From Pseudomonas sp. 7P_10.2_Bac1 (lineage in GTDB: Bacteria > Pseudomonadota > Gammaproteobacteria > Pseudomonadales > Pseudomonadaceae), in contig NZ_JANLNV010000026.1 in the NCBI RefSeq assembly GCF_025465935.1, positions 1-64,000 on the forward strand: a stretch of 64,000 bases of DNA. The letters run 5' to 3'. The position numbers and the translations under genes were made by a program. The notes beneath the pieces are model-generated. The model was given only the letters and a program-made list of their open reading frames with translations, had not been told where the DNA came from and did not search any database. Below are positions 43,006-52,847 of this stretch, one piece after another. The first letter of the stretch is position 1, and every line of letters begins with the position of its first letter.

Positions 43006-43732
43006 CCGGCTTGGGCGTGCGCGCCAGGCAATACACATCCACCTGACGTGCCCCGGCCTGGCGCAACAGGCGGGCGAGGCTTTGCGCGGTGGCGCCGGTG
43101 GTCAGCACATCGTCCACCAGCGCCAGATGCAGGCCGCGGACTTGGACGTCCGGGGCCAGAGCGAAGGCGTGCAGCAAGTTGCGTTTGCGGGTCTTGGCGT
43201 CGAGCGCTTGTTGCGCGGCGGTGTCCTGGGGGCGCAGCAGCCACTGGTCGCGACACGGAATACCCAGATCGCGGCTGAGCCAGTCAGCCAGCATGGCCGC
43301 CTGGTTGTAGCCGCGCTGGCGCAAGCGTTTTAGAGACAGGGGTACCGGCAGCAGGAAGTCCGGCTTGGGGTCGCCTGTGCTGAAGCGATCATGCAGTGAT
43401 TGGCCAAGAATATCGGCCATTAAGCGGCCATAAGGCCACTTGCTGTTGTGCTTGAAACGGATGATCAGCGTGTCGATGGGAAAGCCGTAGACCCATGGCG
43501 CGTGCACCGATTCGTAGGCTGGCGGTCGCTTGATGCACAGACCGCAGGTGAGCCCGGCCATCGGCAGCGGCAAGGCGCAGCGCTGACAACTGTCCCCCAG
43601 CCAAGGCAGTTCGAGCTCACAGGCCGCGCACAGTGGCAGCGGGGTATCTGAACGCTCGTCGCACAGCAAGCAGGTCTGGTTAATTAATAACCACTTGTCA
43701 ACCAGTGTTGCTAAGCGTGGTTGACAACTCAT
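42992..43732 (-). CDS. comF: ComF-family phosphoribosyltransferase-like protein
   Basis: This 246-aa protein has an N-terminal zinc-binding part with CLLCDE, CAAC, CQRC and CGLC pairs, and a C-terminal PRTase fold with the LALVDDVLTTGATAQS phosphoribosyl-pyrophosphate loop. ComF proteins take part in DNA uptake in competent bacteria; in pseudomonads the role is less clear. It is divergent from bioB. Its first codons overlap a BirA-type operator. Confidence 0.85.
   Translation of the reverse strand: MSCQPRLATLVDKWLLINQTCLLCDERSDTPLPLCAACELELPWLGDSCQRCALPLPMAGLTCGLCIKRPPAYESVHAPWVYGFPIDTLIIRFKHNSKWPYGRLMADILGQSLHDRFSTGDPKPDFLLPVPLSLKRLRQRGYNQAAMLADWLSRDLGIPCRDQWLLRPQDTAAQQALDAKTRKRNLLHAFALAPDVQVRGLHLALVDDVLTTGATAQSLARLLRQAGARQVDVYCLARTPKPDGPS
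43695..43727. promoter_or_regulatory. BirA-type biotin operator
   Basis: TTGTCAACC, 15 bases, then GGTTGACAA: a perfect inverted repeat matching the BirA operator form TTGTAAACC-N14/15-GGTTTACAA. The right half also supplies a consensus -35 (TTGACA, 43721-43726) for bioB, 94 bases upstream of its start. The left half lies within comF codons 2-4. Repression of bioBFHCD by biotin-bound BirA is the expected role. Confidence 0.75.
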
Positions 43733-43820
43733 GTCACATCCCCAAACATATCGCGCATCCGTGCAGTGCCTGAGGCGGTGGCTTCAGGTTCAAGTCAAAG
43801 CATAAACAAGAGAATCGCCG

Positions 43821-44876
43821 ATGAGCGCCAGCACCCTTGCCAACTTGCGACATGATTGGTCTTTAGCCGAAGTTCGTGCGTTGTTTGTCCAGCCGTTCAA
43901 TGACCTGCTTTTCCAGGCGCAGACCGTTCATCGCGCGCATTTCGACGCTAATCGGGTCCAGGTTTCAACGCTGCTTTCGATCAAAACCGGGGCCTGCCCG
44001 GAAGATTGCAAATATTGTCCGCAGTCCGGCCACTACAACACTGGCCTGGAAAAAGAGAAGTTGATGCAGGTGCAGGCGGTGCTTGAAGAAGCCGCTCGGG
44101 CCAAGGCCATCGGTTCGACGCGTTTTTGCATGGGCGCGGCCTGGAAACACCCGTCTGCCAAAGACATGCCCTATGTGCTGGAGATGGTCAAAGGTGTGAA
44201 GGCCATGGGCCTGGAAACCTGCATGACCCTGGGCAAGCTCGATCAGGAGCAAACGGCGGCACTGGCGCACGCGGGGCTGGATTATTACAACCACAACCTC
44301 GATACCTCGCCTGACTTCTATACCAGCATCATCACCACCCGCACTTACAGCGAGCGCCTGCAAACCTTGAGTTACGTGCGCGATGCGGGAATGAAGATCT
44401 GCTCCGGCGGGATCCTGGGCATGGGCGAGTCGCTGGATGACCGCGCCAATCTGTTGATCCAACTGGCCAACTTGCCCGAGCACCCGGAGTCGGTGCCGAT
44501 CAACATGCTGGTGAAGGTGGCGGGCACGCCGCTGGCCAACGCCGATGACGTAGATCCGTTCGACTTTATCCGCATGCTGGCTGTGGCGCGCATCATGATG
44601 CCGCAAAGCCATGTCCGCCTGTCGGCCGGGCGTGAAGCCATGAACGATCAAATGCAGGCGCTGGCGTTCTTTGCCGGGGCCAACTCGATTTTCTACGGCG
44701 ACAAATTGCTGACCACCGCCAACCCTCAGGCGGACAAAGACATGCAGCTGTTCGCGCGCCTGGGCATCTTGCCCGAAGCCGGTGAAGAACACGCCGATGA
44801 GGTGCATCAGGCGGCGATTGAGCAAGCGCTGATCGAGCAAAAATCCAGCGAGCAGTTCTACAACGCTGCGGTTTAA
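43821..44876 (+). CDS. bioB: Biotin synthase
   Basis: This radical-SAM enzyme inserts sulfur into dethiobiotin to form biotin. The 351-aa protein has the radical-SAM cluster motif [14 protein letters not shown] near residue 55 and the conserved Arg in the barrel ([17 protein letters not shown]) with the second Fe-S site ligands. It is the first gene of bioBFHCD but is separated from bioF by a REPIN. Confidence 0.97.
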   Translation: MSASTLANLRHDWSLAEVRALFVQPFNDLLFQAQTVHRAHFDANRVQVSTLLSIKTGACPEDCKYCPQSGHYNTGLEKEKLMQVQAVLEEAARAKAIGSTRFCMGAAWKHPSAKDMPYVLEMVKGVKAMGLETCMTLGKLDQEQTAALAHAGLDYYNHNLDTSPDFYTSIITTRTYSERLQTLSYVRDAGMKICSGGILGMGESLDDRANLLIQLANLPEHPESVPINMLVKVAGTPLANADDVDPFDFIRMLAVARIMMPQSHVRLSAGREAMNDQMQALAFFAGANSIFYGDKLLTTANPQADKDMQLFARLGILPEAGEEHADEVHQAAIEQALIEQKSSEQFYNAAV

Positions 44877-44886
44877 GCCTCTTAAC

Positions 44887-44953
44887 TGTAGAAGCCAGCT
44901 CGCCTCGCGATCTTTTAACGATCAAAAGCTCGCCAGGTGAGCTGGCTCCTGCA
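44887..44953. repeat. REPIN, variant arms (GAAGCCAGC)
   Basis: The arms read TGTAGAAGCCAGC and GCTGGCTCCTGCA. The inner change (GCGAGC to GCCAGC) is mirrored in the right arm. It lies between bioB and bioF, inside the operon. Confidence 0.85.
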
Positions 44954-44983
44954 GGTCTTGTGCAATCCTTTTTCGAGGCCAGC

Positions 44984-46156
44984 ATGTCTTTCGATTTGAG
45001 CGCCCGTCTGGCCGCGCGTCGTGCCGACAATCTTTACCGTCAACGACCATTGCTTGAGAGCCCGCAAGGGCCGCAAGTGGTGGTCGACGGCCAGCCGTTA
45101 TTGGCCTTTTGCAATAACGACTACCTGGGCCTGGCCAACCACCCGCTGGTGATCGAAGCCTGGCAGGCCGGTGCATCGCGCTGGGGCGTGGGTGGCGGCG
45201 CATCACATTTGGTCATCGGCCACAGCACCCCGCATCACGCGCTGGAAGAAGCACTGGCGGCGTTCACCGGTCGCCCGCGGGCGCTGCTGTTCAGCAATGG
45301 CTACATGGCTAATCTGGGGGCGGTCACGGCTCTGGTCGGGCAGGGCGATACGGTGCTCGAAGACCGTCTCAACCACGCTTCGTTACTGGACGCCGGTTTG
45401 CTCAGCGGCGCGCGCTTCAACCGCTATTTGCACAACGACGTGGCCAGTCTGGCCAAGCGGCTGGAGAAAGCCTGCGGCAATACGCTAGTGGTGACCGATG
45501 GCGTGTTCAGCATGGATGGTGATGTGGCCGATCTGCCCGCGTTGGCTCGCGAAGCCCGCGCCAAAGGCGCCTGGCTGATGGTCGACGATGCCCACGGGTT
45601 TGGCCCGCTGGGTGCCAACGGTGGCGGCGTGGCCGAGCATTTTGGTTTGAGTGTGGACGATGTGCCGGTGCTGATCGGCACGCTGGGCAAGGCCTTTGGC
45701 ACCAGCGGTGCATTTGTGGCGGGCAGTGAAGCGTTGATCGAAAGCCTGATCCAGTTCGCCCGGCCGTATATCTACACCACCAGCCAGCCCCCGGCCCTGG
45801 CCTGCGCCACCCTTAAAAGCCTGGATTTGCTGCGCAGCGAGCACTGGCGCCGTGAACACCTGAACAACCTGATTCGCCAGTTTCGTCAGGGCGCAGAACA
45901 GATCGGTTTGCAGTTGATGGACAGCTTTACCCCCATCCAGCCGATTGTGATCGGCGACAGTGGCCGGGCGTTGCGTTTGTCAGCGATGTTGCGCGAGCGT
46001 GGTTTGCTGGTGACAGCGATCCGTCCGCCGACGGTGCCGGCAGGCAGTGCGCGTTTGCGCGTGACCTTGTCGGCGGCCCACACAGAGGCACAGGTGCAGC
46101 TATTGTTAAATGCACTGGATGACTGTTGGCGAAAGCTGGAGCCCGACCATGCGTGA
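44984..46156 (+). CDS. bioF: 8-amino-7-oxononanoate synthase
   Basis: This PLP enzyme condenses pimeloyl-ACP with alanine. The 390-aa protein has [11 protein letters not shown] (Asp/His for PLP) and [13 protein letters not shown], whose Lys carries the cofactor. ATG 44984 ([13 protein letters not shown]) is chosen over an eight-codon extension. Its 3' end overlaps bioH by eight bases. Confidence 0.96.
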   Translation: MSFDLSARLAARRADNLYRQRPLLESPQGPQVVVDGQPLLAFCNNDYLGLANHPLVIEAWQAGASRWGVGGGASHLVIGHSTPHHALEEALAAFTGRPRALLFSNGYMANLGAVTALVGQGDTVLEDRLNHASLLDAGLLSGARFNRYLHNDVASLAKRLEKACGNTLVVTDGVFSMDGDVADLPALAREARAKGAWLMVDDAHGFGPLGANGGGVAEHFGLSVDDVPVLIGTLGKAFGTSGAFVAGSEALIESLIQFARPYIYTTSQPPALACATLKSLDLLRSEHWRREHLNNLIRQFRQGAEQIGLQLMDSFTPIQPIVIGDSGRALRLSAMLRERGLLVTAIRPPTVPAGSARLRVTLSAAHTEAQVQLLLNALDDCWRKLEPDHA

Positions 46157-46880
46157 TCGTCTGATTTTGCTGCCCGGCTGGGGCTTGGGGATTTCCCCGC
46201 TGGAACCTTTGGCCGCAGCCTTGCGCGGCCTGGATGAGCATTTACGGGTCGAGATCGAACCGCTGCCGGTGCTGGAGTCTGCACAGCTGGAGGACTGGCT
46301 CGACGAACTGGATGCCAACCTGCCCGACAACGTCTGGTTGGGCGGCTGGTCGCTCGGCGGGATGCTCGCCAGTGAGCTGGCGGCGCGCCGGGGCGATCGC
46401 TGCTGTGGTTTGGTCACGTTAGCCAGCAACCCGAGTTTTGTTTGCCGTGAGGACTGGCCAACGGCGATGCCCAACGCCACCTTCGAGGCGTTTATCTCAG
46501 GCTTCGCCGAAGCGCCGCACAGCACCTTAAAACGCTTTGGCCTGCTCTGTAGCCAAGGCGCGACGGACCCGCGAGGCATGGCGCAATTGCTCATGGGTGC
46601 GGCACCCAAAGCGCAGCCGGCACCCTTGCTGGCCGGGCTGGAATTGTTGGGCCAACTGGATGTACGCCCCGCCTTGCAAGCATTCAACGGGCCGCAACTG
46701 CACCTGTTTGCCGGTGCGGATGGGCTGGTGCCTGTGGCGGCGGCCGAAGCGTTGCTGGCGTTGTTGCCCGATGTTGAAGTGGGTCTGATTGAACAGGCCT
46801 GTCATGCCTTTTTACTGGAAGCGCCCCACGAACTGGCGGCCGCGATCCAGGCTTTTTTACATGAGCTGGACGATGACTGA
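46149..46880 (+). CDS. bioH: Pimeloyl-ACP methyl ester carboxylesterase
   Basis: This alpha/beta hydrolase removes the methyl ester from pimeloyl-ACP at the end of the BioC-BioH route. The 243-aa protein has the nucleophile motif GGWSLGGML (Ser) near residue 77 and the terminal HAFLLEAP His, with an acidic residue in [13 protein letters not shown] 46149 ([12 protein letters not shown]) overlaps bioF by eight bases. It overlaps bioC by eight bases too. Confidence 0.94.
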   Translation: MRDRLILLPGWGLGISPLEPLAAALRGLDEHLRVEIEPLPVLESAQLEDWLDELDANLPDNVWLGGWSLGGMLASELAARRGDRCCGLVTLASNPSFVCREDWPTAMPNATFEAFISGFAEAPHSTLKRFGLLCSQGATDPRGMAQLLMGAAPKAQPAPLLAGLELLGQLDVRPALQAFNGPQLHLFAGADGLVPVAAAEALLALLPDVEVGLIEQACHAFLLEAPHELAAAIQAFLHELDDD

Positions 46881-47682
46881 TCTAAGTGTGGCAACGTTGG
46901 CAGGCCACCTGCCGGACAAGCGTCAGGTGGCGGTGTCGTTTTCGCGTGCGGCGGCCAGTTACGACAGCGTGGCCGAGCTGCAACGTGACGTCGGGCAAGC
47001 ATTGCTGGCGCGTTTGCCAGCCGATCTGGCGCCGCAACGCTGGCTGGACCTGGGTAGCGGAACGGGCTATTTCAGCCGGGCCTTGGCGCAGCAATTTCCC
47101 CACAGTGAAGGGCTGGCGCTGGACATCGCTCAGGGCATGCTGGCATTCGCCCGCCCCTTTGGAGGCGCGCAGCATTTTATTGCGGGCGATGCTGAAAGCC
47201 TGCCGCTGCAATCAGAGAGCTGCGAGCTGATTTTTTCCAGCCTGGCGTTACAGTGGTGCAGTGATTTTGAGCGGGTGCTCAGTGAAGCCCATCGCGTACT
47301 CAAGCCCGGCGGCATACTGGCGTTCGCCAGCTTGTGCGTTGGCACGTTGAGCGAGTTACGCGACAGTTGGCGAGCGGTGGACGGGCAAGTCCATGTGAAT
47401 CGCTTTCGTGAATTGGGCACGTATCAGCAGTTGTGCGCCGACAGCCCTTTGCGTGTGCTCAACGTGCAGAGCCAGCCACATGTGCTGTACTACGCGCAAT
47501 TACGCCAACTGACCCATGAACTGAAATCATTGGGTGCGCACAATCTGAACCCGGGTCGCCCTGCGGGGTTGACCGGCAGAGCACGGCTACAGGCGTTGGT
47601 CAGTGCGTATGAGCATTATCGTCAGCCTAAAGGGCTACCGGCGACGTATCAGGTGGTCTACGGCATCTTGGAGAAAACGTGA
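46873..47682 (+). CDS. bioC: Malonyl-ACP O-methyltransferase
   Basis: It methylates malonyl-ACP to start pimelate synthesis. The 269-aa protein has a class I SAM motif ([16 protein letters not shown]) near residue 57 and the usual N-terminal [19 protein letters not shown] 46873 ([13 protein letters not shown]) overlaps bioH. Its TGA shares a base with the bioD start. Confidence 0.95.
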   Translation: MTDLSVATLAGHLPDKRQVAVSFSRAAASYDSVAELQRDVGQALLARLPADLAPQRWLDLGSGTGYFSRALAQQFPHSEGLALDIAQGMLAFARPFGGAQHFIAGDAESLPLQSESCELIFSSLALQWCSDFERVLSEAHRVLKPGGILAFASLCVGTLSELRDSWRAVDGQVHVNRFRELGTYQQLCADSPLRVLNVQSQPHVLYYAQLRQLTHELKSLGAHNLNPGRPAGLTGRARLQALVSAYEHYRQPKGLPATYQVVYGILEKT

Positions 47683-48362
47683 TGAGCCCAGCGTATTTCA
47701 TTACGGGAACCGACACCGATGTGGGTAAAACCACGATTGCCGCCGGTTTGTTGCATGCCGCCCGTGAAGCCGGCTTGAGCACCGCCGCGGGCAAGCCGGT
47801 GGCTTCCGGTTGCGAGATCACGCCACACGGCTTGCGCAATGCCGACGCGCTGGCGCTGATGGCCGAGAGTTCTGTGGTGTTGAGCTATGAGGAGGTCAAT
47901 CCGGTGGCTTTTGAGCCGGCAATTGCCCCGCACATTGCTGCCCGGGAAGTCGGCGTGGTGGTGAATGTGCACTCCTTGCTGGAACCCATGCGCCATATTC
48001 TGGCCCTACAGGCGGATTTCACCCTGATTGAAGGGGCGGGCGGCTGGCGTGTCCCATTGTCGGGCCAGGACAACTTGTCGGATCTGGCTCAGGCGCTCGA
48101 TCTGCCGGTGATTCTGGTGGTAGGCGTGCGCCTGGGGTGCATCAGCCATGCCCTGTTGACCGCCGAAGCCATCGCCCGTGATGGCCTGCAACTGGCGGGC
48201 TGGGTGGCCAACATCATTGGCCCAAAAAATTCGCGTCTTGAAGAAAACCTCGCCACCTTGGCAGAACGTCTCCCGGCGCCGTGCCTGGGCCGCGTGCCAA
48301 AACTCAAGACCGCCTCGGCGCAAGCGGTGGCAGAGCACTTGCAACTGGATCTGCTGGACTGA
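47682..48362 (+). CDS. bioD: Dethiobiotin synthetase
   Basis: This ATP-dependent enzyme closes the ureido ring from 7,8-diaminononanoate and CO2. The 226-aa protein has an N-terminal P-loop GTDTDVGKTTIAAGL and the IEGAGGWRVPL motif. ATG 47682 is used; a GTG at 47679 is in frame. It is the last bio gene; bioA is elsewhere, as is usual in pseudomonads. Confidence 0.96.
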   Translation: MSPAYFITGTDTDVGKTTIAAGLLHAAREAGLSTAAGKPVASGCEITPHGLRNADALALMAESSVVLSYEEVNPVAFEPAIAPHIAAREVGVVVNVHSLLEPMRHILALQADFTLIEGAGGWRVPLSGQDNLSDLAQALDLPVILVVGVRLGCISHALLTAEAIARDGLQLAGWVANIIGPKNSRLEENLATLAERLPAPCLGRVPKLKTASAQAVAEHLQLDLLD

Positions 48363-48365
48363 GCC

Positions 48366-48431
48366 CTAGCTGCGGGCTTGCCTCGCGATCTTTTAAAGAT
48401 CAAAAGATCGCGCGGCAAGCTCGTTCCTACA
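48366..48431. repeat. REPIN, worn arms
   Basis: This is a GTAGGAGC-class element with a degraded left end (GCTGCGGGCTTGCC) and the right end GCTCGTTCCTACA. It lies downstream of bioD and probably contributes to its transcript end. Confidence 0.8.
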
Positions 48432-48527
48432 GGATTCGATGACACTTCTACTCTCTGTGATCTGTTCGTACCAAGACGAACGGAGGCTTCGCGCTGCTTG
48501 ACAACAAATGGGCGTAAACGTATGTTT

Positions 48528-48541
48528 CAAACACCTGTTTG
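48528..48541. promoter_or_regulatory. PsrA-type operator
   Basis: CAAAC-ACCT-GTTTG is a perfect match to the PsrA form (G/C)AAAC-N2-4-GTTT(G/C). It lies 62 bases upstream of the first acyl-CoA dehydrogenase gene. PsrA represses beta-oxidation genes until long-chain fatty acids are present, so it should control this gene. Confidence 0.7.
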
Positions 48542-48602
48542 ACCGCTATAACAAATCTACGCGGTTGTTCATCCCCGGATTCATCAGCAGAGGTTTATCG
48601 CT

Positions 48603-50408
48603 ATGCCTGATTACAAGGCCCCCTTGCGTGATATTCGCTTCGTTCGTGACGAACTGCTCGGTTACGAAGCGCACTATCAGAGCCTGCCGGCTTGCCAGGA
48701 CGCTACTCCAGATATGGTTAACGCCATTCTTGAAGAAGGCGCCAAGTTTTGCGAGCAGGTGCTGGCACCGCTGAACCGCGTGGGTGACACCGAAGGCTGT
48801 ACCTGGAGCGAGTCCGGGGTTAAAACACCGACGGGCTTTAAAGAAGCCTACAAACAATTCGTTGAAGGTGGCTGGCCAAGCCTGGCTCACGACGTCGACC
48901 ACGGCGGCCAGGGCCTGCCTGAGTCTCTGGGCCTGGCCGTGAGCGAAATGGTCGGCGCTGCCAACTGGTCGTGGGGCATGTACCCAGGCTTGTCGCACGG
49001 TGCGATGAACACCATCTCCGAGCACGGCACTCCTGAGCAGCAAAACACCTACCTGACCAAGCTGGTTACCGGCGAGTGGACCGGCACCATGTGCCTGACC
49101 GAATCGCACTGCGGTACCGACCTGGGCCTGCTGCGCACCAAGGCTGAACCTCAGGCTGATGGTTCGTACAAGATTTCCGGCACCAAGATCTTCATCTCGG
49201 CCGGTGAACACGACATGGCCGACAACATCGTCCACATCGTTCTGGCCCGCCTGCCGGATGCACCGGCTGGCACCAAAGGTATCTCGCTGTTCATCGTGCC
49301 CAAGTTCAAGGCCAACGCCGATGGCACCTTGGGTGAGCGCAACGCCGTGTCCTGTGGCTCGATCGAGCACAAAATGGGCATCCACGGCAACGCCACCTGC
49401 GTGATGAACTTTGACGGCGCCACGGGCTTCTTGATCGGTCCGCCGAACAAAGGCCTGAATTGCATGTTCACCTTTATGAACACCGCGCGTCTGGGTACTG
49501 CATTGCAAGGTCTGTCCCACGCTGAAATCGCCTTCCAGGGCGGCTTGAAATATGCGCGTGACCGTCTGCAAATGCGTTCGCTGACTGGCCCTAAAGCCCC
49601 TGAAAAACCGGCTGATCCGATCATCGTTCACCCGGACGTGCGTCGCATGCTGCTGACCACCAAGGCGTTCGCTGAAGGCAACCGCGCCATGGTGTACTTC
49701 ACCGCCAAGCAAGTCGACATCGTGAAATACGGCGTTGATGAAGAAGAGAAAAAGAAAGCCGACGCCCTGCTGGCCTTCATGACTCCGATTGCCAAGGCCT
49801 TCATGACTGAAGTCGGTTTTGAAGCAGCCAACCACGGCGTACAAATCTACGGTGGCCACGGTTTTATCGCTGAGTGGGGCATGGAGCAGAACGTTCGCGA
49901 CAGCCGTATCTCGATGCTGTACGAAGGCACCACCGGTATTCAGGCACTCGACCTGCTGGGCCGTAAAGTGCTGATGACTCAAGGCGAAGCGCTCAAGGGC
50001 TTCACCAAGATCGTCCACAAGTTCTGCCAGGCCAACGAAGGCAACGAAGCGGTCAAAGAGTTCGTCGCGCCATTGGCTGCGCTGAACAAAGAGTGGGGCG
50101 AGCTGACCATGAAGGTCGGTATGGCGGCCATGAAAGACCGTGAAGAAGTGGGTGCGGCCTCGGTCGACTACCTGATGTATTCCGGTTATGCCTGCCTGGC
50201 GTACTTCTGGGCTGACATGGCGCGTCTGGCGGCTGAGAAGCTGGCAGAAGGCACCTCTGAAGAAGCCTTCTACAAAGCCAAGCTGCAAACTGCGCGCTTC
50301 TACTTCCAGCGCCTGTTGCCGCGTACCCGCACTCACGTTGCGGCCATGTTGTCGGGTGCTTCCAACCTGATGGACATGAAAGAAGAAGACTTCGATCTGG
50401 GCTACTAA
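48603..50408 (+). CDS. Long-chain acyl-CoA dehydrogenase, FadE-like (first paralogue)
   Basis: This 601-aa flavoprotein of the acyl-CoA dehydrogenase superfamily has an extra C-terminal domain beyond the standard ~380-aa core. It catalyses the first step of beta-oxidation, passing electrons to ETF. Visible features are the [20 protein letters not shown] flavin-binding stretch, GYGGHGF-like [14 protein letters not shown] and [12 protein letters not shown]. It closely resembles the next gene. A PsrA-type box lies upstream and a strong terminator downstream. Confidence 0.93.
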   Translation: MPDYKAPLRDIRFVRDELLGYEAHYQSLPACQDATPDMVNAILEEGAKFCEQVLAPLNRVGDTEGCTWSESGVKTPTGFKEAYKQFVEGGWPSLAHDVDHGGQGLPESLGLAVSEMVGAANWSWGMYPGLSHGAMNTISEHGTPEQQNTYLTKLVTGEWTGTMCLTESHCGTDLGLLRTKAEPQADGSYKISGTKIFISAGEHDMADNIVHIVLARLPDAPAGTKGISLFIVPKFKANADGTLGERNAVSCGSIEHKMGIHGNATCVMNFDGATGFLIGPPNKGLNCMFTFMNTARLGTALQGLSHAEIAFQGGLKYARDRLQMRSLTGPKAPEKPADPIIVHPDVRRMLLTTKAFAEGNRAMVYFTAKQVDIVKYGVDEEEKKKADALLAFMTPIAKAFMTEVGFEAANHGVQIYGGHGFIAEWGMEQNVRDSRISMLYEGTTGIQALDLLGRKVLMTQGEALKGFTKIVHKFCQANEGNEAVKEFVAPLAALNKEWGELTMKVGMAAMKDREEVGAASVDYLMYSGYACLAYFWADMARLAAEKLAEGTSEEAFYKAKLQTARFYFQRLLPRTRTHVAAMLSGASNLMDMKEEDFDLGY

Positions 50409-50428
50409 AACCCGGTGAGTCACCTCTG

Positions 50429-50464
50429 AAAAGCCGCTTTTCCTTCGGGAAAGCGGCTTTTTTG
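50429..50464 (+). terminator. Rho-independent terminator after first dehydrogenase
   Basis: AAAGCCGCTTTTCC-TTCG-GGAAAGCGGC is a strong stem with a stable tetraloop, followed by TTTTTT, 20 bases after the stop codon. Confidence 0.93.
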
Positions 50465-50474
50465 GTTTTAAATC

Positions 50475-50542
50475 TGCAGGGGCGAGCTTGCCTTGCGGTC
50501 TTTTTAAAGATCACAAGATCGCGAGACGAGTTGGCTCCTACA
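50475..50542. repeat. REPIN (GTAGGAGC class)
   Basis: The arms read TGCAGGGGCGAGC and GTTGGCTCCTACA around a TTTTTAAAGATCACAAGATC centre. It lies between the two acyl-CoA dehydrogenase genes. Confidence 0.85.
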
Positions 50543-50548
50543 AAATAT

Positions 50549-50576
50549 TGTGACCAGTATGTATGTATTGGTCACA
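50549..50576. promoter_or_regulatory. Inverted-repeat operator candidate
   Basis: TGTGACCA, 12 bases, then TGGTCACA form a perfect 8-bp inverted repeat 82 bases upstream of the second dehydrogenase start. It differs from the PsrA box of the first gene, so the two paralogues are likely controlled by different regulators. Confidence 0.6.
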
Positions 50577-50657
50577 GCTTGACCCTATGTATCGCTCTCG
50601 TCGTTAAGCTAGACTGGTTCGCACATTAATCGTCGTTTACAGATTACGAGGTTTGCC

Positions 50658-52436
50658 ATGGCTGATTACAAAGCGCCCCTGCGTGATATGCGCTTCGTCC
50701 TCAATGAAGTGTTCGAGGTTGCTTCTCTCTGGGCGCAACTGCCTGCGTTGGCAGAGTCCGTCGATGCTGAAACGGTCGAGGCCATTCTGGAAGAAGCGGG
50801 CAAAGTCACCGCTAAAAGCGTCGCCCCATTGAGCCGCAGTGCCGATGAAGAAGGCTGCCACTGGAATGACACGGTGGTCACCACCCCCGCTGGTTTCGTC
50901 GATGCCTATAAAACCTACGCCGAAGGTGGCTGGGTGGGTGTAGGCGGTAACCCTGAGTTCGGTGGCATGGGCATGCCCAAGGCGGTGTCGGCGCAAGTTG
51001 AGGAAATGATCAACTCTTCAAGTCTGGCGTTTGGCCTCTATCCGATGCTGACTGCAGGCGCCTGCGTATCGATCAATGCCCACGCCAGTGAAGAACTCAA
51101 AGCTACTTACTTGCCGAACATGTACTCGGGCCAATGGGCCGGCTCCATGTGCCTGACCGAGCCGCATGCCGGCACCGACCTTGGGATCATCCGCACCAAG
51201 GCCGAGCCGCAGGCCGACGGTTCTTACAAAGTCACCGGGACCAAGATTTTCATCACCGGCGGCGAGCACGACCTGACTGAAAACATCATCCACCTGGTAC
51301 TGGCCAAACTGCCGGACGCACCGGCCGGGCCTAAAGGTATCTCGCTGTTTCTGGTGCCCAAAGTGCTGGTCAATGCCGATGGTAGCCTGGGCGAGCGCAA
51401 CCCGGTGTTCTGCGGCTCGATTGAACACAAAATGGGCATCAAGGCGTCGTCCACGTGTGTGATGAACTTCGATGAAGCCGTTGGCTATCTGGTGGGTGAG
51501 CCTAACCGTGGCTTGGCGGCAATGTTCACCATGATGAACTACGAGCGTCTGGGCGTCGGTATCCAGGGCCTGGCCTCTGGCGAACGTTCGTACCAGAACG
51601 CTGTGGAATATGCCCGTGATCGCCTGCAAGGGCGTGCGGCTACCGGTGCTCAGGCCAAGGACAAAGTGGCCGACCCGATCATCGTTCACGCCGACGTGCG
51701 TCGCATGTTGCTGACCATGAAAGCGGCCAACGAAGGCGGGCGTGCGTTCTCTACCTATGTGGCCAACCAGCTCGACATTGCCAAGTTCAGCGAAGACCCG
51801 GCCGCGCGTACACGGGCTGATGGGCTGGTGGCCTTGTTGACGCCAGTGGCCAAGGCCTTCCTGACTGACCTGGGGCTGGAAACCACGGTTCACGGCCAGC
51901 AGGTGTTTGGTGGCCATGGGTACATTCGCGAGTGGGGCCAGGAGCAGTTGGTGCGTGATGTGCGCATCACTCAGATCTACGAAGGCACCAACGGTATTCA
52001 GGCGCTGGACCTGATGGGGCGCAAGATCGTGGGCAATCGCGGGGCTGACTACCGTGAGTTTGCTGACGAGATTCGCCAGTTCATCGCCTCGGCGTCGGAT
52101 GCGCTAAACGAGTTCACCCAGCCCCTGGCGGCGGCACTGGATAACCTTGATGAATTGACCGCCTGGGTGCTGGATCGCTCGCAACACAACCCGAATGAAA
52201 TTGGCGCCGCGTCGGTCGAGTACCTGCAGGTTTTTGGTTACACGGCGTATGCGTACATGTGGGCACTGATGGCCCGGGCAGCGTTGGGCAAAGTGGCCGA
52301 TGATGCTTTTTATGCCAGCAAGGTGGGCACTGCACGCTTCTATTTCGCACGTTTGCTGCCACGCATCCATTCGTTGAGCGACTCGGTCAAGGCGGGCAGC
52401 GAGTCGCTGTATTTGCTGGATGAAGCACACTTTTAA
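50658..52436 (+). CDS. Acyl-CoA dehydrogenase (second paralogue)
   Basis: This 592-aa protein has the same domain plan as the preceding dehydrogenase (MCLTEPHAGTDLGIIRTKAE, FGGHGYIREWGQEQ, YEGTNGIQALDL). It probably handles a different acyl chain length. It is a separate unit with its own operator-like repeat and ribosome site (GAGG before ATG 50658). The two genes likely arose by duplication; identity is high in the core. Confidence 0.92.
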   Translation: MADYKAPLRDMRFVLNEVFEVASLWAQLPALAESVDAETVEAILEEAGKVTAKSVAPLSRSADEEGCHWNDTVVTTPAGFVDAYKTYAEGGWVGVGGNPEFGGMGMPKAVSAQVEEMINSSSLAFGLYPMLTAGACVSINAHASEELKATYLPNMYSGQWAGSMCLTEPHAGTDLGIIRTKAEPQADGSYKVTGTKIFITGGEHDLTENIIHLVLAKLPDAPAGPKGISLFLVPKVLVNADGSLGERNPVFCGSIEHKMGIKASSTCVMNFDEAVGYLVGEPNRGLAAMFTMMNYERLGVGIQGLASGERSYQNAVEYARDRLQGRAATGAQAKDKVADPIIVHADVRRMLLTMKAANEGGRAFSTYVANQLDIAKFSEDPAARTRADGLVALLTPVAKAFLTDLGLETTVHGQQVFGGHGYIREWGQEQLVRDVRITQIYEGTNGIQALDLMGRKIVGNRGADYREFADEIRQFIASASDALNEFTQPLAAALDNLDELTAWVLDRSQHNPNEIGAASVEYLQVFGYTAYAYMWALMARAALGKVADDAFYASKVGTARFYFARLLPRIHSLSDSVKAGSESLYLLDEAHF

Positions 52437-52450
52437 GGTGTTTAGTACGT

Positions 52451-52468
52451 TGTAAGCATTTACTTACA
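52451..52468 (+). promoter_or_regulatory. GacA upstream activating sequence
   Basis: TGTAAGCATTTACTTACA exactly fits the GacA box TGTAAG-N6-CTTACA. It lies about 65 bases upstream of the expected start of the Rsm RNA, the usual distance. Confidence 0.92.
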
Positions 52469-52522
52469 TTACGTGCTGACAATCGCCCATATCGCCAATT
52501 GGGCTCGATGGGTAATCTAGCT

Positions 52523-52650
52523 TTCAAGGACGTAGAGCAGGAAGCTCAAAGCAACAACACGGACACGTAGGATTCCGCCAGGATGGTGGAGAGAAAAGGA
52601 TGTCAGGGAAACAGTCTGTAAAGCCCCGCTTAGGCGGGGTTTTCTTTTTT
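52523..52650 (+). ncRNA. rsmX: Rsm-type small RNA, RsmX-like
   Basis: This is a roughly 125-nt RNA gene with at least eight GGA motifs (starting at 52528, 52540, 52561, 52570, 52581, 52588, 52598 and 52607). Several lie in hairpin loops such as GAGC-AGGAA-GCTC and CCGCC-AGGAT-GGTGG. It ends in a strong terminator, GCCCCGCTTAGGCGGGG plus T-run, at 52621-52650. Such RNAs bind RsmA/RsmE and relieve repression of translation. The GacA box upstream and a TAATCT -10 at 52513 support it. RsmX is preferred to RsmY/RsmZ because of the location and length; the exact member is not certain. Confidence 0.88.
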
Positions 52651-52691
52651 CTGCGCAAAAAAATTAATGCATATCTTCGGCGCGTGCATTA

Positions 52692-52829
52692 CGCGTAGCA
52701 GCTGACGAGCCTGTGAGGCTGCGCAGCAGTCGTTAAACCCAGTACTGCGGTGTGTCAATTTGATCTTCACTGGGTCTTTACGATCGCCTCGCCATCGGAC
52801 GCAGCCTCGCAGGCTCGTCTGCGGCTACG
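52692..52829. repeat. REPIN of a second class (GAGCCTGCGAGGCTGCG)
   Basis: GCGTAGCAGCTGACGAGCCT and the inverted form AGGCTCGTCTGCGGCTACG lie about 75 bases apart as facing arms. This is a REP class different from the GTAGGAGC type and the only copy seen in the window. It lies between rsmX and the LysR gene. Confidence 0.82.
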
Positions 52830-52847
52830 AAATCCGCTTGCGGCGCC

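Noticed and set aside
43821..48362. Missing bioA as an anomaly
   Set aside because: In pseudomonads bioA is normally located apart from bioBFHCD, so its absence here is ordinary.
48546..50423. 625-codon open frame opposite the first acyl-CoA dehydrogenase
   Set aside because: Antisense shadow; the plus-strand gene has family motifs, a ribosome site, an operator and a terminator.
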